Program-made: the position numbers and the translations under genes
Part shown: piece after piece, positions 11,677 to 24,400 of the stretch
Layout of the letters: every line of letters begins with the position of its first letter
How positions within the stretch are numbered: the stretch's first letter is position 1
Assembly (NCBI GenBank): GCA_002221725.1
Contig: NJFT01000201.1
Span: 1-64,000, forward strand
Origin: Scedosporium boydii
Lineage: Eukaryota > Ascomycota > Sordariomycetes > Microascales > Microascaceae
DNA length: 64,000 nucleotides
Direction: 5' to 3'
The notes under the pieces: generated by a model
Databases searched by the model: none
Told to the model about the DNA's origin: nothing
The model's input: the letters and a program-made list of their open reading frames with translations, nothing else

Positions 11677-13881
11677 ACTGGCAACGAGTTCCGAACTATT
11701 AGGACATTGCGGTGATCCCGGACTGGTTTTGAATGTATCTTAAAATGTATATAAAAATGCGGTTTGGTGAGAAAGTGTAAGTTAGGCACGGTGGAAAAAT
11801 ACGATATATCCGCATTAAGACAAAGAAAATTCGACTGTTCATTTCGAACACCTACCCGCTTCGAATACTGCATCGTACAGCAAACTAGAGGGTGGCGGTG
11901 GCCGCCTACAGCTCCCAATGGATATCTCCTCAAGTTGAACCATCTTCGTTGGCAAGTCTTATCTACTTTACCGCGAACTCGATCCTACATCGTCGATGAA
12001 CCTAAATACTAGATGGCCAGCAGGACTAGACCAATCCCATCCAGGCTCGTTCGACACCTAACTCCTCTATCTCTAAGCTTCGAACCGTTCTGTCTTTGAT
12101 AACTCTGGCGCACTTCAAGATGTAGGAAGACAGGGAGCCAATGGTCGAGTAACAATTCAGTGACTGCCTATCTATACTACGAGGTGAGGCTAGAGGAATT
12201 TTGGAATCTTCCTATGAAGTCCTCCTCTACGTCTCGTCCTGAACATGCATACTTGGGATCCCACAAACGACCAGAGGTTCAAGGCTACGCACGCATCTAG
12301 TAAGACACACTCGCAGCTACAATAACTACAGAAAAGGCCAGTGAGAGTGGATACCAAAGACAACACGGGGCTGATTAATGATCTTGGCGGGAGGAGACAC
12401 TGTTGCCGGCCCGAGGTTCGTCTCGCCAGCCAGGAGTAAAACGGCTCCCACCCAGCGTCGTACAACCATGCATGTTTGGTCCTTGGCCTCACTGGGATAC
12501 AACATCTCTGAAGGTCAAGGGCCCTACCAGCCTGCGGCTACGGTCAAGGAGTTCTTGCCCACTGGACAGCCCACTAGCGGCCGGCTCCGATTGCAACCCC
12601 CCGCCCCCGAGATCCGGAGCCGAGATTCCATATTCCCTCGGTCTCCAGTCTCCTATCACCGTCCTCGATTCCGGTGAGACAATCCGGTGGACCCACGACC
12701 TCAAGATACCTTACTTTCTCTATCCCGCAATCAGAAATACCCCTGTCAGCCGCATCTCCCACAAGCCCTTCGCCCGTTCCTCTTCTTCGGCAGCGTTTCG
12801 ATGTTAAGACATTCGCTCCAACCTCACCGGCCGGTAGCAAAAGTTTCATAGGAACGCTTCTTCCGCTCTCGTTCTCCATCAAAAAGTCCGCCCTTGCTCC
12901 TACTCCTTCTCCTGTTTCCGCTCCTTACGAAGACCCACTGCCGATCGAAACCGCGGTATCCGGAATTGGACGGGGAGGAAAAGGAGGCTTCGGAGCCAAA
13001 CATAGTAAAAAGCCAGCCTTGTTGAGGATTCAATATAGATAATACGCTAGGTGGGAGAGTCCTAACAAATGGCTGCCGCATTCACAAAAATGGGACAAGT
13101 ACCACTCCCGAAAGATAAACAGCCAGTCGTTTTGCCGGTGCGGTCGGCGTGTTATCTCCTCCGACATACCGTTCGTCGTCTGGTTACGGCGGTCCTCCCC
13201 CACCACCCCGTTACCCCCGCGTCCAATATATTTTCGACACAACGGCACCGGTCCTATCCGTTGGGATATCAAACAAACTAGACGGTGGGCTGAGGTGGCA
13301 ACAGGACCGTGATCTTGAAGGTGGTGACCCCCGCCAGTGTCTTTTGGTCCGCTTAGGGAAAAAAAAGGCAAAGATAACACCGGTGTGTTCGCGAGGAGGA
13401 GCTAAGAGCGGAGCGGCCAAAGCGATGCGTCTGCAGTGTCACGGCGGGAGTGACGAGGTGTGGTGGAGCTTACCCACAAGGATGGCGAGATGCCACCAAT
13501 CTGGCATCGGCGATACCTCACGTCTTCACCAGCCAATGTATGCTCGTGTCCGGTGTTGCCTTTTCTGCCCTTTGCCTTTCCTGGGGGGGCAGTTTCGAGG
13601 TTTTAAAGTCGAGAACCAACGCCAATGCATTCTAGTGTCACATGTGAATAACATCATCGAGTCCACGAGCACGAGAGTTCTTTGAAATACTGTATCAACT
13701 CGCATGCTAGGGAAGATCATGGATAGCCACAATTTTCCGCCTGGTATGAATGCCATTGCGTCAATTATGGCCTCAATGTTCAATGAGCCTCAACTCCATA
13801 TGCCACGTCTATTGGCGCATACACACCCGTCCACTTTTCCCCCGTCGTGCTTCCTAACACGCGCCTATCACTCTCTCACTC

Positions 13882-13904
13882 CCCCCCCCTCTCTCTCTCT
13901 CTCT
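13882..13904. repeat. C-run and (CT)n microsatellite
   Basis: A run of C followed by about seven CT units. It is a simple sequence repeat with no associated gene. Confidence 0.8.
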
Positions 13905-14754
13905 ATTGATATACATAGCGCAGCAGGTAATATGAAACCACCTTCTAACCATGTACACTATCACTTCCAGGCCGGAGAAATTGGGGCCTCCTCGTTCTTC
14001 CTTCGGATGTCGATATCTTCACAGACGGGACGGGAAGCAGAAGTGTAAAAGCCTCGGGGTCAAGGAGGAGAATGGGACGACCGGCTAAGGGATCGACGCG
14101 GGGCGAGGGCGGGTATAAGAGGAGGCGCTTTCCAGCCCGCGTTTTGAATTTCCCCATATCCCGTCAATACGTAACAGGTAGCTGAAGCTGACGCGGAATA
14201 AGGGGAGCGGCGGAAAAGAGGGCACCCCTTGTTGCTGTGGCCCCTGCAACAAAGATTCATAACACGGCAGAAACTGCGCTGGGACTTAGTATTTGCTTCT
14301 TTCTTGCTCGTTTCGAAGCTGGAGACAGGAGAGAGGTTATAGCCGTGGATGAAGCATCCACGCCTAGGCCATGCTTAAAAGGACCATCTGTTCTTCGGGA
14401 TTACATTAAGAATATAATCTATTAGAAAGATGTTGACGAGTTGGGCGAGATAGATCCTCAATACAAGTGCTTTCATCTCTTCTGCTCAGAATCATCCCAA
14501 ACAATGCCAAGTAAGAGTTGACGATCGAGCTTTCATTCCTTCACCAGATGAAGCACGAGGCTCATTCGAACGTCGCCATTCTAGTCCTGGATCCCCGATC
14601 CCCGTTGGAGTCTTTTGATCCTTCAAACCTGTCCTCAACCTTTGGAATCCCGGAAATCCGAGCCGAGATTCTTCAGGGGGAAAATGTAAAAGATACACAA
14701 GAGAATATACTCAAGCTCACCGAGTGGAGCATCCCGCTCTCGGTCAACGCAAGG

Positions 14755-14771
14755 CACACACACACGCACAC
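14755..14771. repeat. (CA)n microsatellite
   Basis: A short interrupted CA repeat followed by C-rich and TATA-like sequence. Confidence 0.75.
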
Positions 14772-17700
14772 CCCCATCTATATAAATGAATGATGCTATA
14801 TCAAGCGATGATATCCATCTATATATCGTCTGCGTATAAATAGGCATGGCTCCATCTTATCCATCAGGCCGACCCCATGTAATTTCGGGACGAGTAGGTT
14901 TACGAAGTAAGCTTGCTTGCTTCGTGCCAATATGCTGTAGGCATCTGTCGATGCTTGGAGACATTTGATGCTCTGCCTGGGCTGGATCTTCTTACCTGAC
15001 CCCCATCTTGTACGACAGGACCCCCTTGGATCCTTCTGCCATCACCTACTTGTATAAACTATGCGTACGTCTGCCTCATTTCACAAACACGAGCCGGATT
15101 GAATAATGCCCGTTTAGCCTTTTGCCCAACGCATCGGTGTGAAATGAAGTACTTGGGTGCGAGAGGCAAACCTTGTTGTTACATCCAACTACGGCATATA
15201 TGACTGCAGCACTCCGCAGCGGAAGCAAAAAGGACTGGATGATTTCGTATCCCATTCTCGAGACCCCAAGGAAAGTACTGCATACTTGCATCTGCACCTG
15301 GCCGAGCAGGGAAGGGATGATCTTGTACACGAGCAAACAAGAGGAGCTCACAATGATGCGGAGGCCCCGACAACAAAACATATTTGATGATTCCCGCCTC
15401 TTGCTAACGAGGCGTGGAACTATCCTCTCTTGTTCATTTCTTGGCTCATGGAGAATTGCAACAAAGCTCCGGGAGCAGAATTCGTTTTTTCCATCTGCAA
15501 GGAAAAACACCTTCGGGTCGCATTTGAGCCCAGGCGGGTCGATGGCTACTTAGCAAGGCATCAAAGGACGGTGAAAGAGCATGTCAATGAAGAGACGCCA
15601 GTACTCAGCCTGTACTGGCAGAAGAGTTTCAAACGCTGGGTGCAAAGGCACGCAAACTAGACTCGGGGGAAAGAATAAAACGGTCCCACAGCAAACCACA
15701 GAGCAATAATAAACAGAAGAGAAGCACGGGAAGTACAGCTCGGCAACAAACAGCAATGGGCGAATTCCCCTTGCTTTTGGCGAGTTCCGATCCTTCCGTA
15801 ACGACCAGGGAGCGGAGGAGATCAGAGGAACGCCTGTTCCGACGATCAAGTTCCTCCGGCGCTCGGCCCCTCAATCTTTCGGTTCCGGTTTCTTGAAGGA
15901 GGTCGTGTACTCCTGTTCCCAGTCTCGGTCTCACACCAGGACAGGGAATAACAGTGTCTCCGCGGCTCCGACGCCCTTGGTTCGAACGTCTCACAAGTTC
16001 TTATCACCCATTTCCAAGCGAATTGGTCGCCATCCCTTCCGTGGCTATCCACTGTGACAACCTTGGCCGAGCAAAGCGGAGGTGCCAATAACAGCGCCCT
16101 CTTCTCTTGGATCCCAGGCCGCGGAATTCCATGGCCTCACTTAGACCATACGTCCCCAATCTATTTTATACTATCCCGCCCTTCGCTAACAAATGCAGGT
16201 CCAGACGAGAGATTGAATCGCGAGGATTTATTTAATCAGCCTACTCTCTCCCTCAAGAAAAGTCCAATACAGCACTACCAAGAAACAAACCGTCCGTCCT
16301 TGGGGCGAGGACGGCCAGAAACCAAAAGCTTTTAATTAATTGCCCTTCAAAAGAAAGGAGGGGCGTGCCCGACACGATGCTCGTATACTGGAAAAATAGT
16401 CGTGCGAGGCCTACCCAAGATCATGTCGCCGGGCATGGAGTTGTCTATCTGCGTGCTGTAAAGGCGAGGCGTGTGCAGCGCGGATGTTTATATTGCAATC
16501 GCGGGAGCCGATTGCGCATCCTACAATCACGCCCCCTCCCGATCATCGCCTTGATTCATCGACGCCATGGGGCGTCAAGGAGGCCAAGAATGACAAGATG
16601 TCCAAGGCAGTGTAGGGACCAAAAGAAGAAGAAAAAATCTTCTTCCCTTCTCTTTGCTTCTCTTTGCTCTTTTGTAGTGCCAAGGCAGACAGACACGTAC
16701 ATCGTTAGGTCGAAACAAACCCCTCTTTTCTTCAAGGCGAGACCAGACGAAAAAAAAAAAACAAAAAAAAAAGGATTGGTACAAAATAAAATGAAATGAG
16801 CAGAAAACAGAAAAAGCTGCAGACTGAGGAACCCGACCTGCCGAGACCCAAGCAGAAGAAGAAGAAAAGAACATGGAAAAGAAACGAACAACAAGGCGGT
16901 GCTGAAATCTGTCACTTTTTGTGGAGATGATACGGGGACGACAGCGGGAAAATCCTAGGGCTGGGCTGGGGTCCAATCCTGCACGATCCGCCAACCCCGA
17001 AATCCTTTCTGTTTTCAAAGGGTCGCCATGCTCGGTCCTGCGCCTTACGAAGTATTATTTCGTACATCTGATCAGGCTCATCGCTTGATTTGTTGATTGT
17101 TGAGTTCACAACGTTGCTGCTCCCGGAGACTGCATTTGGTGCCTCCTTCATCGGACATTGCCGTTGCTGCGATGGACCAAGGTTTCTCTCTCATTCTTTC
17201 TTCTTCTCTTGCTAAAACCTCGTAATATCGAAGCGTCCCGCTATACCTTGACATTAGTATGTAGACGTATGTTGTCTCTAAAAGCCACCTGCAAGTGAAC
17301 AGCGTCGATGGCGTAATGCGAGGGACGACAACGCCAAAAAGGCGGGTTTTCTCTTCCCTTTTCGCGCTTATTTTTTTTTTCTCATCCTGTCCAGTGATGC
17401 CGAAGAAAGGGCACAGGCCTATGCTCTGGTTTAACACCTCACAGATCTCAGGGGTGTGTATTCCTCCGACCGCTTTATTCGCCTCAGAGTTGCGGTGCCT
17501 GAGCCAAGGTCCCCACTATCAGTTCTTTTTTTTTTCCCTCTCTTTCTCCCTTTTCTTAATTTATCCAGCTGCAAGATACGCTCGAATTCGGTTATGAGAC
17601 AGCGGAGGTGACAGGAGAGAGCTCCGCCTTCACGGCCTTCGCCTGGGTTGAAAAGCCTCCAATGGTGTGGGCAGGGACCGCCACATTCCCTGGCTGCCAA

Positions 17701-20700
17701 GAATTGTTCCCACGGTCCCGGATGCGTGTGTTGTGACAATGACCTGGGGCGAACCAACAAGCTTCAAGTCCAGGCAACGTGCTTACGAAGTCTGGAGTAG
17801 GGTGGGCAACGTGTTGAGGGAGCAATATCGTTGGCTTCATCAAGCCCGCCGCTTAAACAAAGGGCCGATCGGCGATTTCCCCATCTTGCCCCGTATTACC
17901 TCGTGGCAAGATGCCATAGCCGTGGTAGAATAGAAAGGGCTCTTGAACCTGGAACTATCCAGAAAAGTTCAAATCATGTCAGGCTGCGGCTCACTCGTTT
18001 TCCTTCTCTTTTAACCGGGTCTCCAAGCCAAGTAATTTATCACGATTGCCTCAACCCCATTGGTAAAAATCTCCTTGGTATCACGGCAGACCTGGTATCA
18101 ATTAAGCCAGAGTCGCTGCCCTCCACCATTGGAAAATCCAAGACTTGAGATACCGGAAGATGCAGAACATCCGGCCGGGCCTTATATCCTCCGCAGTCTG
18201 CCTGCCCCAATGAGATGCCATCGTTTCGATGTTATCATCTTATTTCGTTGCCTAGTTGGTTTCGACAACGGCCAACGGTCCCTCGAGCCACGTCCAACAA
18301 CACCAAGACGCACCCTCTCCGAGTTTTTTCTAAGTCTAGTCCGAGCTTGCGTGATTAAGCGGTGGTCTTGCGCTCACCGCCATCGTGACTCACGGGTCGG
18401 ACCAGAAAATCGGAAATGGAAGGAGTGTAAAAAAGAAGAAAAAGAAAATAAAGCCATCGCCCCTCATCCAAAAGAATGAGAAACGTAATGAAATTTCAGG
18501 GTCCTCCTTTCTAGTTCGTGAGGCAAATATTGAGACGGAGCAACCCAACTTTGGGGAGAAGGTGAGGGGAACTGCAGCAGATGCATCGAAGTAGGTCGTG
18601 CCTGGTCGCGCATCGCTAAGGCAATGGTGCTCTGCCCAGTGCTCTAGGCGAGCATTCATGACTCCATATTCCAGTTGGGGAGTTTTGTGGGAATGGCTCG
18701 GTTATACAAAGTCGCTGGTTGAGCCCTCCAACTCCTTCAACCCACAAACTGTGGTTTCAATTTCAGCGACTCCAACTCCCTGCTGCTTTCTCGCCAGGGC
18801 TCTGGGTTTCCTCTACGTCTCGGCATGAGCCCCCATCATCGCCCGTCGGACTCGCCACCGACCAATGTGGCAGGTCTGTTTCCAACCACACAACTCTGCC
18901 AAACTCACTGCTCACGGTTGGCGGGCCGTCATCGAGCGTAGTAATCATGGCGGAGTGGGCTTGAGGGTGTGTAGAGTTGGGAGCCAGGAAGTCAGGAGGT
19001 ACAGCTTTATCGCGCCGCAATTCCGACAAGAATTGCGTTATCAGTTAGACAGAAAATAGGGCTCGTGCTCGCAATACCTCTTTCCCAAGGCATCGTAATC
19101 GTAGACTACCTGCTGTGTAGAAAAAGGAGCTTTGCAGTTCCAAGAACACAGCAACGGATCCGTCCAGGGTCTGAATTGATCATTGTCTGGAGCAGTGCGA
19201 CACCCCATATTAACTGCCCAGTGCTATGCCGAACCGCGCCATTATAAGAGGTAGGCGAGTGCGATAGAGGTAATATCCCATGGGGGTCTTACGAAGTAGA
19301 TGGAGTGATATAAAAAGCAATCAACATTTGATAATGTGGAGGGCTCGCCGAGGCTGTTCCTGGATAAGCTGCAATGTTAATTAAACCAAAACCCGCAGTC
19401 TTTCTTTTTTTTTTGCTTGATAAGAGCATTTCATGACTGGCTTGGCAGACCCTCGAGATAGTGGATGGTGAGATAAGCTGCTGGAGCCGTTCATGCGACG
19501 CTCGGTATGCTGAGGGACAGTGTCTGAGCAGAGGCGAGCGTCCTCGTATCCTGACTCCGGTCTGTCTTATCTGCCGTCTTTCCACTAATATGAGACGGTC
19601 TGAGATGGATGGTGGTCACTTTGCTGGTGCTTGGGATTATGCCCACAACTCGATATACCTGCCGCACTTGCAGCTTTAGTGGTGTCTCCAGAACGGACCC
19701 GGTTGTGAGGAATTGGAGCAGCTGGAAAATTGATGGGTTATTAGAGGTCGAGGCTATCCGTGTCTGAGCCGTCCCCTGCTCTGCAGGCTCAAAAGAGGCC
19801 AAGCCCTCCAACCGGATGTTCATTCTTCAGCGCCATACTCCGGCCGCTTCCTTGCTTGTGCCGGGCGAGGGCGTCAGAGCATTCTGTTCTGGTCGATAGC
19901 ACAGGCAGGTTCGAACCTCCTCCCCCCCCGGATGCACGTGAACGGAGAAGAGCATTCCCGCATTAGAAAGCAGTTTGCTTGATAAGAGTTCATTTTGTTT
20001 CAAGCCAATCCAACTGCCCATTCCGCGTCCCAGAAATACGTTCATGGGGTGGCATCCAACTTCTTCGAAGCGCAGCCAATCTGCTCGATCGCGGTTGGCA
20101 ATGCTACCCCAAGGTCGCGTAGTTTGTACCAAACTATTGTCAAACTCGCTTTTTGAGAGCCAGATACTATTCTTAGAGCTCGGACGGTCGCAACATGAAG
20201 AGTCTTATCCCACCCGTGAAACAAGATATGGGCGGGATACATCGTCTGTGCGTTGGGATAGCACGGCCAGGCCATGTCGTCGTCAACATATGGAGCGTCC
20301 TCTCGACGCTCTTTTGCAAAATTGAGATTAACGTGAAAAGACAAGATGGTCCAGCGACGCTCCAGGAATCCATGGGATGACAAGTCCAGGTTGTGTTGAA
20401 CGTCGGATTCAACAGCTCAAGCTCAAGCAGACCGCCCCCTACGTACAACTTTGTATGGTAGCATCAACGGTGCTCTCCGGAACAACAGAACAGGGTCATG
20501 TTTCCTTCCCCTGGGATTTCCGTCCGGAAGTCGTTCCGGTGCCTAACAGTGCGCTTCCCCATCCTACGGGAACGAGCATGAAGGTTTTCTATTTGGCAAA
20601 GCCTGGTTCCAGTATCTGGGGGCGTCTGGGAGGTGTGCTCAGAGGTGCTCGGTCCCGTTGCTACGCCTGGACCGGAACCAAAGCTTGGAGATCATTCGGG

Positions 20701-21204
20701 AAGGAAGCAAGATTAGGGGGGGTCGAAGCACCCATTGAAATGCCTCTCACCAAGGTGCAGGTCGCCTGGCTGTACCGCTGGGCCCAGCCAGCCTTGTTCC
20801 AGAGGGTGTTGCTGGCTTCCAGAACCACGGCTATTGATGGTGGAGATGGAACGATTGTCTGGGCAGACACCTTGATAGAACCCCTCTGATTCGGCTGGTA
20901 GGTCCGTTCCAATTTCCCGCTGGCGCCACTGTTGTGTGAAATGGTCAGATCTCAGTACGCTGTGGATGCCGGCTGTACAGTACAGTTGGAACCGGCAGTG
21001 TAGCAGTGATCAACGGCAATTATTAGGGCCGCAGGCGGCTGGGGAACCACTGGAGAACTCGACATTGACTCTGACTTGATCGAGATCCATCAATACAGAC
21101 AGTACCACGCCTCGAGGGATCAATAGGCAACACCCTCCCATGCACCTCGGAGACTGAGCCACTTTAGAGAGTGGATGCGATGACACCACGATCGCACGGT
21201 AAAG

Positions 21205-21410
21205 TACGGAGTACGGAGTACTCATCAGCCAGCCGAGTCAGTGGCTCAGTTGGACCGCCACCTGAACCAAGCCTACTCCGTACGGAGTACTGGCAAGATA
21301 AGGCGGGGGTGGCGGATGCACTTGAAGAAACCAGAGATGTCAACTTTGCATCAACCTTCCTAAACTTCACGACCAAGTAATTAGTTTACTTCAGGTTGAG
21401 TTACTCCGTA
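21205..21410. repeat. Cluster of TACGGAGTA motifs with a 16-bp perfect palindrome
   Basis: Five distinct positions are close together. Two overlapping direct copies lie at 21205-21220 (tacggagtacggagta). Two inverted, overlapping copies at 21274-21289 form the palindrome tactccgtacggagta, and there is an inverted copy at 21402-21410. This is the densest concentration of the window-wide motif. No gene lies within 5 kb on either side. It could be a multi-site protein-binding element or the remains of a small inverted-repeat element. Confidence 0.8.
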
Positions 21411-24400
21411 GTTCGTAGCTTATTCCTGAAACTTGCTCAGTGGACAGTCCTGAAGAAGCCGGCGGGGTCAGGCCACGAGACTGATCAATGGGTTGTCCCA
21501 ACCCAAAAAGGGAATATCCAAACCAGTGCAGCACAGCACAACACATTGATCACAATGCAGCATCTGGGCAGAGGCATCTCCATCCAGAACCAGAGACCCT
21601 AGGTAAAAGAACGTGCACAGAAGACGGACACCAAGTCCGTGGGGGTCTTGAGACTTCTTGCCGCTTTTACCCGCATCCATCCACCAAACGTCCTGGAGGC
21701 TTTGCAAGGGGTAGGAAAAAACGAAAGAAATGAGGTGGCATCGCGATCAATATCTTGTCTGAATTACGCAATTAACATTGGTGGAGTGAGTGCACTGTTC
21801 AATGTTGCTGGTGCTTGGTCTCCCTGCAGGCAGGCAGGCCAGAAAAGAAAAAAGGAAAAGGGAAAAAAGAAAAAAAGTTTTTTTCTTTTTTTCCTAGCAC
21901 AATGGGAAGGCGGCTGGCAGCCTCGGGACCACACAAGCCAAGACACCGAACACCGAGAACCAGCAAGATCCCGGAAGCAGCTTCTCCTTCCATCTTCAAG
22001 CTCCGATGGGGGGGCGAAGCCAAGGCAGGATAAGGTAGTATAACAGGTACAAGTACACCGTACGTCCGATCAGCAGCCGAGGCATCTAAGCGCGGCTACT
22101 TCGTAAAATTGTGGAGATCAATTGATACTCTTTCCCTTGACTCTAGGGATGACCGAGCACGATAGGCTAGAAAGTACGAGACAAGGCGGATCAGGCCATT
22201 GCGATTGCAACATTGGTAGTTTGGTATTCTGCCCTTGAAGAACCTCCCGTTCGATGCTTCCACTACCTCGTACATAGAATCCACCAGAAGACAAAAGGGC
22301 ACCCGCGAACAAAGGAAACTCGAGCCCACATCAAAAGAACCAAATTTCAATCTTATCACTCCTATCGCTCCTGTCCTTCCCGACGAAGTATAGACCCCCA
22401 ATCTACGTACAATTGTGCTTAAGCGCACCCCTGTTCTCCACTTTTCAGTTGTCTCAGTCGGCTTTGCCCCTTTCGGGAGAAGAAGGCGGAAAAACTTTGG
22501 GACGATCTCGTTCACCCCCACATTTTGCGCGAATCCGATGGCGGCACTTGCTCGATCTTTGGGGACCCCAGGATCCGACCGTCAGCGCAAAGGGGAAAAA
22601 AAGGAACCTAGACCGAAAAGGGGGAAGCGGTATTATTAATATCTCGTCACGCCTTGCTAACGCCGAGTCGCGATGCGGACATCGATTGGCATCGCAAAAT
22701 GGATAAGAAGAATCTTCGGAGCGGGGGTGGGGTGAAGGAATCACGATAATCATGGTTCTGAAGGCGTGAGATAGAAAAAGGCCAAACATTTTTGTTGTTG
22801 GCGGTGACCCATTTCGACCGCCCAGGGAAATGGAGACGCCAGTTTCGCCATTTCCTTGGCTCTCCGCTCCGCTTGATGCGTGCCCAAAGGTGACAGCTGA
22901 GAGGTGCCCTTGCTATATCGGAGATGCGCCGACTGCGAATCATTTGGAAGTACCTCCTAGCCGCTGCCAGAAGAAGGGAGGTGTGAATCTGCAAGATCGC
23001 CCAATCGCTTGAAGCATCACGAGCGGACACCAGCTCCCTGGGGGAGACGTTGAATGCCCCGTTTTTATGCCTATTCGCCTGCACAGTACTTGGTGCATTT
23101 TTGCATAGCGACCGCCTGTTGTTGCGCGTTTCAAGAGTCTACAAGTACGTGATGGCTATCACAGATTGCCCTGAATACTACTTTGCGCAACTCTTTTCTT
23201 GGCCCGAAGCCCAATGATGAGCCAGGACCTAGCCACAGGGTTCTTGCGATCCTCGCCGGCTGAGAACCCCCACAAATCGCATCATCTCGGGGGTCCAGCC
23301 CATGACAGAAGGGGGGGAAAAAAGTAAAGAAAAAAAAAGGAGTTGGAAAGAGTTATCCGGCTATATTCTGCTCATTCTCGGTTTCGGAGTGCTGGGTCAC
23401 AATCACTGACATGGGGTAGATGACAAGGGGTGGGCCACCCTCGACCAACGTGGTGTCTGATAAGCCTTGGTGTGCTAAAAACAGACAAGTTTAGACACCG
23501 ACGAAGCACCACTGCCTGCCTGGTGTAAGATGTGTGACATATTAGTAGTATATGTGATCAGCTGTATAAGGGCGTGCGTGGTGGGCTGGACTAGACGACT
23601 GATTGATGACTCTTACCCGTTCGCATATCTTGGGTTTAGGTGCAATAGCTCATGCATTTTACTTTTATGCCCAACATGCGCTCTCACAAGAAAAGGCAAG
23701 GCCTGGACCTTGACGCCGGGCCTCCCCAGATGGCTAAGCAATCCCCCACATTCTTGGCTTGGGCCGCCGCTTATCGCAGGATCCTAGCCTAACCCGGATG
23801 GTCGAGAGAGAAAGAGAGAGAGGGCTGAGGTCGAAGGAGATTATCGTGCCCCTCGTTTTGCCCCTCCTCCTCCTCAACGTTCCGGGGAGGGTAGCTTTGC
23901 TGCGCACGCCACCACCACTGGACGACTCGCACAGGTGTCGATTAACACCACGACGAGATTCATCTTGGCCTCCCTGCGTTACACGTGAAGATTTGGAAAA
24001 AAGAAGACGCCCTATTTGTCGCAAAGGTCTAGCGGTGAAGAAAGAGATGGTGTGGTGACTGAGGGGCATACATGACTCGGTTGTGTAAGTAATTTCCCAT
24101 TTTCCCATCTCTCGTCCTCACTGGAACCAGAGGGACTTCCTCTTACGAAGTAGCTCGCAACTATTCCTTCGAATTTCTGCATCATATTACGTATTTCATG
24201 GAACCTCGAAGAGGCATGCTAAGGGAGGAAGAGGCATAAGAGATGGTGCCTTAGCCGCTTGGGCTTTTGGGGGGAAGGGAGTTGACGCAAAATCAGACTT
24301 GATCTTTTTCTCTTTTCTCTCTTGAGACTTGCAAAATACAATACATCCACGCCCCATCCCAAATCATTACCCAATTTCTTCTATCGTCGAGGCGGACAAG

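Noticed and set aside
13149..13685. 178-aa open frame in the first desert
   Set aside because: The composition is mixed, with no domain, no start context and no splice support. Treated as chance.
20377..20912. 170-aa plus frame and 83-aa minus frame with protein-like stretches
   Set aside because: They overlap on opposite strands, have no recognised domain, and lack consistent splice sites for extension.
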